DNA of 64,000 nt, taken from positions 38,664,447-38,728,446 of the forward strand of contig NC_083564.1 in assembly GCF_019925205.1 (NCBI RefSeq), given 5' to 3'. Origin of the DNA: Metopolophium dirhodum (taxonomy: Eukaryota; Arthropoda; Insecta; Hemiptera; Aphididae). The first letter of the stretch is position 1. Each line of letters opens with the position of its first letter. Of this stretch, positions 51,651 through 61,619 are shown piece after piece. The notes under the pieces are model-generated. The model made no database searches. It saw only the letters and a program-made list of their open reading frames with translations, and was not told where the DNA came from. The position numbers and the translations under genes are program-made.

Positions 51651-54600
51651 ATATTTATTCAATTGTCAAATATATAATCAATTACTTGAATTACAATAAT
51701 TTGTTTTTATTTCTATTCTGCAAAACACAGTAAGACATTGCTTAGTTCCTTAATGTGTTCGCATTTTGAAAGTAATATAATTACTACGGTAGTTTTAATG
51801 TCGTTGTTATAGAGCTGCACCTATATAGTCTCGAATAGCTTTCTAGTGTCAATTATAAAAAGAAAAAAACAATAAAATATAAAAGGTTTTTCTTTATTTG
51901 ACATTGTTATTCGTTCACCCTTCCTAAATTGGTATTATATTCTTTTGCTCATTTTGGTGTTCTGGCATACTACAAAAGTAACATGTTTTTCATCACCGTT
52001 TGAATAAAACACTTTAAGTTTTGCAAAAATACGTTTTTCTATTTGATTGAAAGAAAATAATGCATTAATGTAAAATAGTAAGTATAAAATATTAATATAA
52101 ATATAGCTATGTTTGTCAGTAATATTAACTAAAAGAAATATTATTATTTTATTTTTATTGAAAAGTATTCAGAAAACGTATGTTTAAAAAAAAAAACTAC
52201 TACAATTGCATTTTGTGAATGCTTCGTTACGTTGTATACTACTTACTACCATTACGATTAATGTATGTAATATAAAGAACATTTTAATATGTATATATTA
52301 TGTGAAATACAGGACAAATTAATTAGGCTACAGTGGGTCGTTTGTAGAAATCAATAATTATGATATATTAAGACGATTTCAAGTGGAGTTCTGTTTACTG
52401 TTTAGTTACCTAGTAGGTTTTTAAGAACATGGAATATGTTTATTATGTTTATTATTTTTGTTTTTTTTTTATTTACAATTTTAGATTTTAAAAATATGTT
52501 TATTAATTATATTACATAAGAGATACGAGGTGATATATTTAAGTGGCTACACTATTCTTTTTAGAAAAATATGGTCTTATATGGTTTGAAATACATATTA
52601 ACATATTGTAACATTATAGGTACCTAGGTATAGGTACTTTGAATATTTTCTTTATAACATAAAGTGATAATTTTATTTTAATGAAACGTATATTTTTTTT
52701 TTATTGTCTAAAGTATAGATTCCGATGTTTAAACATCGAATATTGAACCAGTTTAGGTTTTATTATTAATCATTTAAAGTTTTGATGAAAAGAGTAAAGT
52801 GGCAAGGGGTGCCAATGAAATTCGTGATTCACTACTTAGTACAATTTTACCTCAACTTTAAAACTAACTTTTATCTAACTATTGGACTTATTATATCTTA
52901 TTTAATAAAGCTATTAAATATTTTTAATTAAATAGGTATCAAAAAATATGTTAACTTATATACTTTAAAATCGTTGATAGTAATGAAAAAAAATTGACAG
53001 AAATAAACACGGTGTTTAACTCTATATTATAATTTTATAATGCGATATCGTAATAATAATACCAATAACGATAATCACACGCTTCGTAAAAGTTGTATAC
53101 CAACGTACGGTTTATAGATTTTAATAGAACACGTTTACGTGAGTGAATAGTATAGGTAGTTAAAGTGATATCGAATGGTTTTAGTGAACAAATCGAACAG
53201 ACATTATATTTGATACAGAAACCGGGTGTTGGTCACTCCTCTATTAATTGTTCACCTCGGTGCAGAATAGTGCAGGTGTATTATTAATTTGAATTTGAAA
53301 GCACATTTGCGTTCAATTGAAAACGATTCTGGACGGAATTTGATTCGTGAGAACTATACATACAGACATAAAGTGTTCACAGCAGCAGGACATTATGAAC
53401 ATTTTAATTCACCCAAATAATATATCTAATACTAATATACACAGATTAATATACTATTAAAATTGAATCTACTTAGATTACATATTTTGATAAAAGCTCA
53501 ATAAAATGATATACTAAATATAATGTCATATATTATTTTATATTATATAGTAATGAATAATTGTTATCAAGCGATTGACCTTGTATGTCAAGTCGTTATG
53601 CCCAAACCACAAAATATGATTTTTAAATAGTTATAAAATATAAATTAGTCATTATTCGCACATTATGCTCATAAAAATAAGTTGATATTAAATTTTCTAG
53701 TTAAATTGAGATTAATTTGTAATTAAAATTGGAAAAGCAAAATTAGTTTAGTCAGTAGTAAAATTAGTCAATTTTAGAAGGATAAAATTGAAAAGTTTAG
53801 TGAATCAAAGCTATATTTTCAAACTTTCTAGTTTTTAACTTCATTTAACGGTGAATATAATATTTGACACGTTATTTTATGTCTATAATATGTAAAACAA
53901 TGGCCAAATTTCCACCAGTCATAAAAAAAAAATAATAATAATAGCTAATATAATGGGTACTTATGAATTATGATATTAATTTCAAAAATATTTAAATATA
54001 ATTGAAATTATTTGTACTTTTGTTTTTTACTTCAATCAAAATGTCGCGGGTCTCACATAATATAGGAATGTGCTGCAGGCTGTAAGCCACGGGTTCGGCA
54101 TTGCTGTGATATAATAGGTAGGTATCTCACGTTATTACTTATTAATATAATTACATAGGTAAATACATGTTTATCCCGGCCTTCGTGTACCTTCATGCAT
54201 GTAGATTATGTTCTATTGTATTTTTATTCGCAAAGTTACAAAACTTAAATAAATGTACAAGAAATAGGTATTGAACACGAAGATCAATCGTGAATAAGAC
54301 AAATTATTACAAGATTAAAAGATCATAAGATGATAGTTCAATACATATTTAAAGAAATTTACAATAACTGCAAATATATTGTCGTAACCACATTTGGTCG
54401 TTAGGTAATCATTCAGTATTGCATTCAAACAATATTGTTTGGTTTTAATTTCATCGGCTGTGGATCTGAGAATAATTGCAGACCAATTATTTTGACTAGT
54501 TCTCAGAAGATAATGTTGGTAGTAATTGTGTTACGGTTCTAATATAGTATATATTGTTTTGTTGTATTGTTTACTATTATGGATAATTTAAAAACAAAAA

Positions 54601-55600
54601 CCTAAAACTATAATATTATTGATTATTATTATTTATTAGTACCTATAAGGTAATATTAACATAAAAGAAAACTATTTTAATTCATGGACAGCATTAATCT
54701 AATAACAATAAAATATTGTTACGTCTGTTTGACGAGTCATTATACTGATGAAAATATGAAAACAGTCTCTCGACAGAATATTAGCCAATGATGCGAAACA
54801 CGATTTTGAAAACAGCCAAAATATAAAACGGCTAAAGTTACAATAATATTTACATAAATCATTATGCGTTGTTGAGTTGTGAACACGATACATTCTGTAC
54901 ATTTATCTATCGGTTAACTTAAATGATTTTCAATATTTCTATGAACACATATTGTATAATGCAATAACCTAGAGTTCATTTTTATCTCAGTAAATCAATA
55001 TGTATTACTGTAACTTCTATAACACATATTTTTTAAGTAAGTTAATGGAAAGAAGGTTATAATTTATATTTTCACATAATCTATATACTATTTCATAAAC
55101 TTGATTTTGTAATGTCTATTAGAAAGATTTAAATTTATAATTCCTAATAATTATGCACGGACGCGATTGGCCACGACGAGGACAAATTAGGTAGTTAGAT
55201 GTTTGATAAGTGATCAACACACGATGTTTTAATAATATAACTTGGATACAAATTGAAAGGCAATATTTGATCTTACATTAAAACACTAAAATTATTTTAA
55301 AAATATATTAATTTTAATATTTTTCAATTTAATAAAGTCAATATCAAAATTTACGGAATCATTTAGTATAAGAAAATTAAAAATATTAACATAGTCTATA
55401 TGTAGAATTTAGATACTAAGTATGCCAACTAAATAATCAAACCGTTCACAAACTATGTAATAACATTATGTCACATCACCTAATAATTAGATTATGCCAT
55501 ATAAAATAAAAAAAATATAATTGGACTGGGTTATATTATTTTGGCAATATATATAGACGGCAACAGCTTAGTGTCGAAAATAATAATACTAATAGTTTAT
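51651..55600. other. Intergenic between D and E
   Basis: AT-rich; one less AT-rich patch near 53220-53350. No gene, repeat pair or RNA gene recognised. Confidence 0.5.
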
Positions 55601-55607
55601 TGAATAC

Positions 55608-55736
55608 AACCGGTTCAAGAAGTTATAGATATCTATAACATGGCGATATGTATTATTCAATATTTATAGGAAGGGTAAAATTAAAAATTATCAATCAACA
55701 TAAATACGGAGTGTCAACAGTGAACAGATATCAGTT
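55608..55736 (+). promoter_or_regulatory. Promoter of gene E: Grh-like site, GGAAGGG, TATA, initiator
   Basis: AACCGGTT at 55608-55615, GGAAGGG at 55669-55675, CATAAATACG at 55699-55708 and TCAGTT at 55731-55736, with A+1 at 55733, 32 bp from the TATA T. Same order as genes D, F and G. GAACASATAT-like sequence just before the initiator is also shared with F and G. Confidence 0.75.
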
Positions 55737-55791
55737 TCAAACGGCAGAACTAACAAGAACACACAGCACAGTTCAAAAATAAAAATATAAA

Positions 55792-56509
55792 ATGGCAGTT
55801 AAGGTATTTATATTATTTTAAATAAATTCATAAAAAAAACCGTTCATATAAGAAAAAAACATTTTTTCAATTTCAGATGATCATTTTCGCCGCTTGCGTG
55901 GCCACCACACTCGCCCAATACGCTGCCCCAGCATACCCAGCGCATCACGCTGAAGCTGAACACGCATACGCCCCAACCCCGTACAACTTCGAATACAGCG
56001 TAAACGACCCACACACTTACGACGTGCACAGCCAAGCCGAATCCAGCGACGGAAACGGTAACGTCAAGGGAACTTACAGCCTTTTGGAAGCCGACGGTTC
56101 CACCCGCGTCGTCGAATACACCGCCGATGACCACAGCGGTTTCAACGCTGAAGTCAAGAAAATCGAAGGACAGAGCCAAGGTTACAAGGCACCGTACAGC
56201 GCACCTGCCCCAGCCTACAAGCCAGCTTACTCCGCACCAGCATACTCTGCACCAGCTCACTCTGCACCAGCATACTCAGCACCCGCTCACTCTGCACCAG
56301 CTTACTCTGCCCCAGCCTACAAGCCAGCTTACTCTGCCCCAGCCTACAAGCCAGCTTACTCTGCACCAGCATACTCTGCACCAGCTTACTCTGCACCAGC
56401 TTACTCTGCACCAGCTTACTCAGCACCCGCACACTCTGCACCAGCTTACTCGGCACCCGCACACTCTGCACCCGCTTACTCCGCTCCGGCCTACAAACCA
56501 ACATACTAA
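55792..56509 (+). CDS. RR-2 cuticular protein, gene E (214 aa, 2 exons)
   Basis: Exons are 55792-55803 (MAVK) and 55877-56509, with a phase-0 GTATTT...TTTCAG intron of 73 bp. Signal peptide 1-17, an RR-2 domain at about 40-97 with TYDVHSQ and the ESSDGNGN variant, then a tail of SAPAY/SAPAH/KPAY repeats ending APAYKPTY. From the start of exon 2 to the first repeats I see a single silent difference from gene D (GCC versus GCT); the proteins then differ by repeat number (14 residues longer) and a few substitutions. Introns and most of the 5' flank differ. Secreted chitin-binding cuticle protein, probably interchangeable with D. Confidence 0.93.
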
Positions 56510-56671
56510 TTTATTTAGTTGTGTACGTTACTTTCCACCATTTTTATTTCACATTTTGTTCATGCATTTCTCAACCATAGTGTTCACCAATGTGAATAAC
56601 CATGGTTGCTATTTAAACATTACTTCATTCATGTTTTAAACACTTAGTATGGCTATTGTATTTATTGAGTA

Positions 56672-56677
56672 AATAAA
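56672..56677 (+). terminator. Poly(A) signal of gene E
   Basis: AATAAA 162 nt after the stop, followed by the TATTGTATATCTCTGTG element conserved after genes D and G. Confidence 0.8.
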
Positions 56678-56759
56678 TGCATGCAAATATGTATTTATTG
56701 TATATCTCTGTGTTTTTTTTTATTTATTATTCATTTATCATTACCTAATTGATAATTTA

Positions 56760-57035
56760 CACGTCATTATTGTAATAGCACATATCATAGCTTTTGGTTC
56801 AAAACCTATCGGAAGCCATGGACACTGTATAGTTATAACGCTAGAACAAATCAAACATGGCTATAGTAAGCCTTATATAATTGTAATCCTGCAGCAATAG
56901 CTAACCAACATAAGTACTTACTTAGCTGCCTCAGTGACTTACGCATATTAATTGTCCGTCAATCCATTACATTTTTTACAAATTTTATGGTGAGCTAATT
57001 TTATGATAGAAATCAACAAAATTACCCATGGGTGG
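56760..57035. repeat. Duplicated 3' flank (copy after gene E)
   Basis: It matches the flank of gene D (TTGGTTCAAAACCTATCG, CCGTCAATCCATTACAT, TTTATGATAGAAATCA). It also matches the flank of gene G through CTGCAGCAATAGCTA, TACTTACTTAGCTGCC and GTGACTT. Confidence 0.6.
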
Positions 57036-57208
57036 TTTTTTTATTTGTTCACTTTTTATTAATTTATAAAATACCGACAGCAATGCCACGCAATATTATG
57101 ACATGCTGTAGCAAAACAAATGTTTCAAATTTTAGATTTTAGATATCGAATTTTAGGTATGTTTTAGTTCTTATAGTATCGTCAAATATACTTCTGGTCT
57201 CAGGAAAT

Positions 57209-57370
57209 ATGGTTTCAACGCTGAAGTTAACAAAACCTAAGTTTGGCTCTAGCGCTTTTACATCACAACTAACCCAACTTGTCAATTGTATTCTAGGCAT
57301 CCCACATACTTTACCTCAGTTTACTTAGCTGTGTGCATATTATACTATCTGAATCGTATGCTTTGTTATG
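57209..57370 (+). pseudogene. Decayed RR-2 cuticle gene remnant
   Basis: ATGGTTTCAACGCTGAAGTT at 57209-57228 encodes GFNAEV, the end of the RR-2 domain, in a setting with no open frame; a stop follows four codons later. About 75 bp further on, CCACATACTTTACC and TTTACTTAGCTGTGTGCATA align with the stop-codon and 3' UTR region of gene D/E (ACATACTAATTTATTTAG, TTGTGTACGTTA). So a complete copy once stood between E and F, with the tail repeats deleted. Confidence 0.65.
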
Positions 57371-58411
57371 TTAAGTCAAATGTATTTATTTATAACATAT
57401 GATTAAAAAAGGTATATTTTCAAAGGTTAGATATCTTAATCGATTATTGGATTGATTGTAATACACCAGTATCACCAATTCTATAATAAATGGCTAATGT
57501 CTAATATACCCATTTTACGTCACGGTCACTGAAAAGTCCATCACACATATATACATTTATATTGAATTTTCAAAACTGATATACAATATAAATTAGTACG
57601 ATTTATATGGTATCCGATATATAATCTCATATCAACTAATATAAAACTGATTGCATATGCATGTAAACGATTATAGCTAATGTTTCGTAATGTTCCAAAC
57701 AAGCAGCGTCAACGCGACAATAACCAAACTTACTTTCGATTTTTTAGGAATTTTTATTCAAAACGGTATATTTACCGTTCAAATAAGCCTAAGATAATAA
57801 TTCTTGTATATTTACTTTAGTTCACAATAAGTCACATTATAATATATTGTGTTGACTATAACATTGCGATGTAGATGTATATCTATAGTGAATATAATAA
57901 TGTTTACCAAGTGAGTATAATCTGTTAGACCAATTGTTTTTACAACAGCTGTTAGCAAAGCTTAGTGCGGCGATGGTCGCAAGTACCTACATTTCGTAAA
58001 ATAAAGAATTTTATAAAAATTCTATTCTGATCGGAAATCAATTCTGTGGTGCGAATACATTAAAAAGGTTATTTATCAATATTCAATGTTTGAATATTGA
58101 CATCATATTCACTAACACAAATAAATATAATACTCGTAAATTATTAATGACAGAAACATCATTAAGAGGACGTTACACCGGTATTTTTAAGTATCAAAAA
58201 CAAATTCACGTAGATTGAAAATAACATATTCTACAATTGTTCTAGAGCTCAAGCTTTTATTACCAATATAAGGAAAACAATAATATTTTGGAGGGCATAT
58301 GTTTGGGGTTTTTTTTTTATTGGATTAAGGCATCGATGATCGAGGTCATTATCCCGTAAGGTTGGAACGTTTGTTATCGTTATAAATAAACAAGTATATA
58401 TGTTGCAAGGT
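57371..58411. other. Intergenic, no gene seen
   Basis: AT-rich; nothing recognisable. Confidence 0.5.
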
Positions 58412-58530
58412 TTTTGCTCACTACGAACCCGGGTGGTCACCCATTCGGGAATTATAGTCGCAGCAGCGGTTACTTACTCTCAGTCATGTTGCGTGACTGA
58501 TAGTAGCCAACGCGCCGTACCAAGCCACTT
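58412..58530 (-). mobile_element. 5S-rRNA-like SINE, copy S2
   Basis: On the minus strand it runs from GTGGCTTGGTACGGCGCG through TTGGCTACTATCAGTCACGC and GACTGAGAGTAAGTAAC to CCCGAATGGGTGACCACCC and GGGTTCG. The 5S intermediate-element-like word is at 58435-58445. Clearly the same family as S1 and S3. Confidence 0.7.
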
Positions 58531-58969
58531 TAAAAAAATTGTTCAGTACAGAAAATGATACAGTTATTTAAAAGAATCAAAAATTTAAAGTATTTTAAAA
58601 GTGTTGTATCGGACAGTAATGAAAGTTCCGAATAGAGCAATAAATCATACCACACAAAAAAAAATACTCAACTCACTTATCATAACCAACATATTAGTAG
58701 ACTTTCAGTGAATCTTAAGCCACATCTAAAATTAATATGCAGCCAGAACAATTATAAATAAATATAAAATATTTATAAGAAAAGCATCGTAAAACAAAAA
58801 AGGTATTTATATTTGTATACTTTAATAGGTATAAATCGTAAACTCAAAATGTTTTATTTCATTATTCAATTGAATGGGCAATGTAATATTTTTAAATTTT
58901 AAATATAGATTAATTAAGTAGACATGAGGGTCATTATCCTTATTCAAGTACACACAATTAATAACTGTT
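58531..58969. other. Intergenic, no gene seen
   Basis: AT-rich; nothing recognisable before the R1-like repeat end. Confidence 0.5.
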
Positions 58970-59130
58970 ACACTGATCCTCCGCTCAGAATCGTTTTTTA
59001 TCGAATGCAATCATTGCATTCAAATCGAATACTGTAATAATACACTATCCTGTCCTAGAACTCAAGGGACGATGAACAGACTTCTATCACCGCTGACATA
59101 CTCCACCCCGCTGCACTTACCCGCTTTTTA
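58970..59130 (+). repeat. R1-family repeat end, diverged
   Basis: CCGCTCAGAATCGTTTTTTA, then the palindrome GAATGCAATCATTGCATTC, then GCACTTACCCGCTTTTT. This is the same order as the right end of R1 copy 1 (GCTCAGAATCG, palindrome, CCACTTATCCACCTTTT). The palindrome keeps pairing although its sequence differs. Confidence 0.55.
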
Positions 59131-59367
59131 AAGTTAATATTACAATGTCTAATTTACTATGGTCAAAGTATCTACCGTGTCGTGGATAATGGTATTTTAA
59201 TGAGTTAGTCAAGAATACCAGGAAAAGTAAATAATGTTGATCAGGTAATGTATCATAGTGCGCCGATCATAATGTACATAAGGTACCCGTATCGATGATT
59301 GTACACAATTGCAAACAACTATAAACAACACATAAATAATAAATGCATAGAATTATTAAATTTAGTA

Positions 59368-59373
59368 TTTATT
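59368..59373 (-). terminator. Poly(A) signal of gene F
   Basis: TTTATT on + is AATAAA on -, about 120 nt after the stop codon of gene F. Another TTTATT-like context is not needed. Confidence 0.65.
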
Positions 59374-59493
59374 TAAATAAAAAATAAATTACAACATAAT
59401 TGTATAAGCAAGTAGTCAAGTATTTGTGATTTTTGAGATGTTTCTTGACTTAATACGATTTAAACAAGGTTTTGGATGAAAAGTTTGACAATA

Positions 59494-59996
59494 TTAGTAT
59501 GCCTTGTATGGGGTTGGTCTGTAGGCTTTGACAGAGTATGCGGGTGCGGAGTAAGCTGGCTTGTAGGCTGGGGCAGGTGCGCTGTACGGTGCCTTGTATC
59601 CTTGACTATGTCCTTCGATTTTCTTGACTTCGGCGTTGAAACCACTGTGGTCGTCGGCGGTGTATTCGACGACGCGGGTGGAACCGTCGGCTTCCAAAAG
59701 GCTGTAAGTTCCCTTGACGTAACCATTACCGTCGCTGTACTCTGATTGGCTGTGCACGTCGTAAGTGTGTGGGTCGTTTACGCTGTACTCGAAGTTGTAC
59801 GGGGTCGGGGTGTACGCGTGGTGCGCTGGATATGCTGGGGCAGCGTATTGAGCGAGTGTGGTGGCTACACAGGCGGCAAAAATGATCATCTGCAATAAAA
59901 GCGTTAAGATTAAAAATGCAAAATGAACATGTTTCGAGATTAATGTTTTTAGATATATAATATTTAACAAAGACACAAGTATACCTTAACAGCCAT
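59494..59996 (-). CDS. RR-2 cuticular protein, gene F (135 aa, 2 exons, minus strand)
   Basis: Exons on the minus strand are 59996-59985 (MAVK) and 59889-59494, with a phase-0 GTATAC...TTGCAG intron of 95 bp. Signal peptide 1-17 as in D and E, then AAPAYPAHHAYTPTP and an RR-2 domain at about 35-92 (YNFEYSVNDPHTYDVHSQ, EYSDGNGYVKGTYSLLEADG, VEYTADDHSGFNAEV). The tail is very short, with one KPAYSAPAY unit, and ends VKAYRPTPYKAY. It is the shortest member here and the only one on the minus strand, head to head with G. The upstream in-frame extension to 59976 lies in the intron and was rejected. Secreted chitin-binding cuticle protein. Confidence 0.92.
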
Positions 59997-60047
59997 TTCG
60001 TATTAGTGTATTTTATTGACTGTGTACTTGGTACTGTATAGGTTTAG

Positions 60048-60164
60048 AACTGATATCTATTCACTATTGGTTCTTCGTATTTATGCTGACTGATCAACGA
60101 AATGTCATCCCTCCCAAAACATAAAATCCTAAACACATATTATTATGTCGTATTACAACCAGTT
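60048..60164 (-). promoter_or_regulatory. Promoter of gene F: Grh-like site, GGGAGGGATGA, TATA, initiator
   Basis: Read on the minus strand: AACTGGTT (60164-60157), GGGAGGGATGA (60115-60105), CATAAATACG (60085-60076) and TCAGTT (60053-60048). A+1 is at 60051, 32 bp from the TATA T. Element order and spacing match genes D, E and G although the gene is inverted. Confidence 0.75.
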
Positions 60165-60210
60165 GTATGAACCATATTATTTATTTTCGTGCTTTGAACA
60201 ATTATAAATT

Positions 60211-60224
60211 TACCACGCCCCTTT
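60211..60224 (-). promoter_or_regulatory. GC box upstream of gene F (KLF/Sp-like)
   Basis: TACCACGCCCCTTT is an inverted copy (13 of 14) of AAAGGGGCGCGGTA at 60519-60532 upstream of gene G. CCACGCCC resembles KLF/Sp zinc-finger sites. It lies about 160-175 bp upstream of the inferred start of F. Function inferred only. Confidence 0.4.
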
Positions 60225-60518
60225 GCTAATTAGTCCTTTTGCAATAAAGAGAGGTATGTAAAAATTTGGTGTCATTCGTTAAAGCATTAAAAATATGCTA
60301 ATAGATTCAATCACAGGTTCTAAAAATATATAGTTATATAAACGATACTTTTAAATTTAATTAAAATATGTCTATAATTGTAACATTATTATATAGCGAA
60401 GTTTCACTTAGCACTTACACGAAAAATATATTAGAATCTGCAAATTAGCACTGATTTCATAGTATAAAATGACTCCAAATTGTATCGCATTTCACTTGAA
60501 AGGAAAGGTGTATGAACT

Positions 60519-60532
60519 AAAGGGGCGCGGTA
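60519..60532 (+). promoter_or_regulatory. GC box upstream of gene G (KLF/Sp-like)
   Basis: AAAGGGGCGCGGTA, inverted relative to the box upstream of gene F. It lies about 240 bp upstream of the inferred start of G. A degenerate form AAAGGGAGGTAA lies at about 50007-50018, upstream of gene D. Confidence 0.4.
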
Positions 60533-60651
60533 ACTATACATAATATATTATAACTATTCGAAACACGAAAATATATGATAATAATTTATAGAAGGCGTAG
60601 TTATACCGAATATAAATTTATATTATATATTATTATAATTTCGGTATATAT

Positions 60652-60772
60652 AACCGGTTATAAACTATACCGAAATATAAGTTTAAAATTAAGTTATCCG
60701 AAGGGATGCAATTATAATAGACAATATTCAATAGATATAAATATGGAACCTAATAGCGAATAGATATCAGTT
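60652..60772 (+). promoter_or_regulatory. Promoter of gene G: Grh-like site, GAAGGGATG, TATA, initiator
   Basis: AACCGGTT (60652-60659), GAAGGGATG (60700-60708), ATAAATA (60737-60743) and TCAGTT (60767-60772), with A+1 at 60769, 31 bp from the TATA T. The Grainyhead-like palindrome is itself flanked by an inverted repeat, ATTTCGGTATA on the left and TATACCGAAAT on the right. The promoter looks intact although the gene body is damaged. Confidence 0.72.
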
Positions 60773-60834
60773 CAAAAACCCCAAACCAAAAAGCACATAG
60801 TTAACACTATTAAAAAAAAAATAATAAAAACATT

Positions 60835-61418
60835 ATGGCTATGAAGGTACATAAGATTTTTGTTTGATAAATTATCTAACAACTTTTTAACCGTAACATG
60901 TTTATTTTACAATTTTAATCGTAAAATTTAGTAAAAAAAATTGATGGTAATAAATAATTCTATTTCGGGTGATAATTTTCATCGACTGCGTGGCCTCCGC
61001 TTTCGCCCAATATGCCGCACCGGCTTACCCAGCACAACATGCTTATGCTGAACACGCGTACGCCGCAACCTCGTACAACTTCTATTACAGCATAAATGAC
61101 CCACATACTTACGACGTGCACAGCCAATCCGAATACAGCGACGGAAACGGTTACGTCAAGGGATCGTACAGCCTTCTGGAAGCCGACGGTTCAACCCGAG
61201 TCGTCGAATATACCGCCGACGACCACAGTGGTTTCAACGCTGAAGACAAGAAAATCCAAGGACATGGACATGGTTACAGCGCACCCGCCCAAGCCTACAA
61301 GCCCGCTTACTCCACACCCGTTTACTCCACACCACTCGTTTACTCCACACCCGCACACTCTGCACAAGCATACTCAGCACCAGTTTACTCCACTCCGGCT
61401 TACAAGCCAGCGTACTAA
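60835..61418 (+). pseudogene. RR-2 cuticle gene G, probably splice-dead (153 codons)
   Basis: The first exon is 60835-60846 (MAMK) with a GTACAT donor. The homologous second exon would begin at 60969, but the acceptor that reads TTTCAG|ATG in D and E reads TTTCGG|GTG here, so the obligatory AG is gone. The nearest upstream AG (60930-60931) would put an immediate stop in frame. Retaining the intron also gives a stop after a few codons. The exon-2 frame is otherwise open to TAA at 61416-61418. The signal-peptide core has an Asp (VIIFIDCVASAFA). The RR-2 region (about 40-97) has NFYYSIND and FNAEDKK instead of NFEYSVND and FNAEVKK. The tail is STPVYSTP/SAQAY-type, ending YKPAY. Best reading is a young pseudogene. 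A rare non-AG acceptor, a downstream start or an assembly error are alternatives. Confidence 0.7.
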
Positions 61419-61537
61419 TTTGCTTGTTAGTGCATGCTATTTTCCTGTATATTTTTCATAATTCTTTGTTAACTTGTAAATTTATCATATTGATATTTAA
61501 AATACTTACCAAGTATGAATATTGTACTTATTGTGTA

Positions 61538-61543
61538 AATATA
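61538..61543 (+). terminator. Variant poly(A) signal of gene G (AATATA)
   Basis: AATATA in GTAAATATATGCAT, the same variant as after gene D. It is followed by the conserved TATTGTATATCTCTGTG element. Confidence 0.45.
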
Positions 61544-61619
61544 TGCATACAATAATATGTAATTATTGTATATCTCTGTGTTTTTAATTTATTATTCAGT
61601 TATTATTATTTGACAATGG

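Noticed and set aside
59890..59976. N-terminal extension of gene F
   Set aside because: Lies within the short intron between the MAVK exon and the acceptor TTGCAG.
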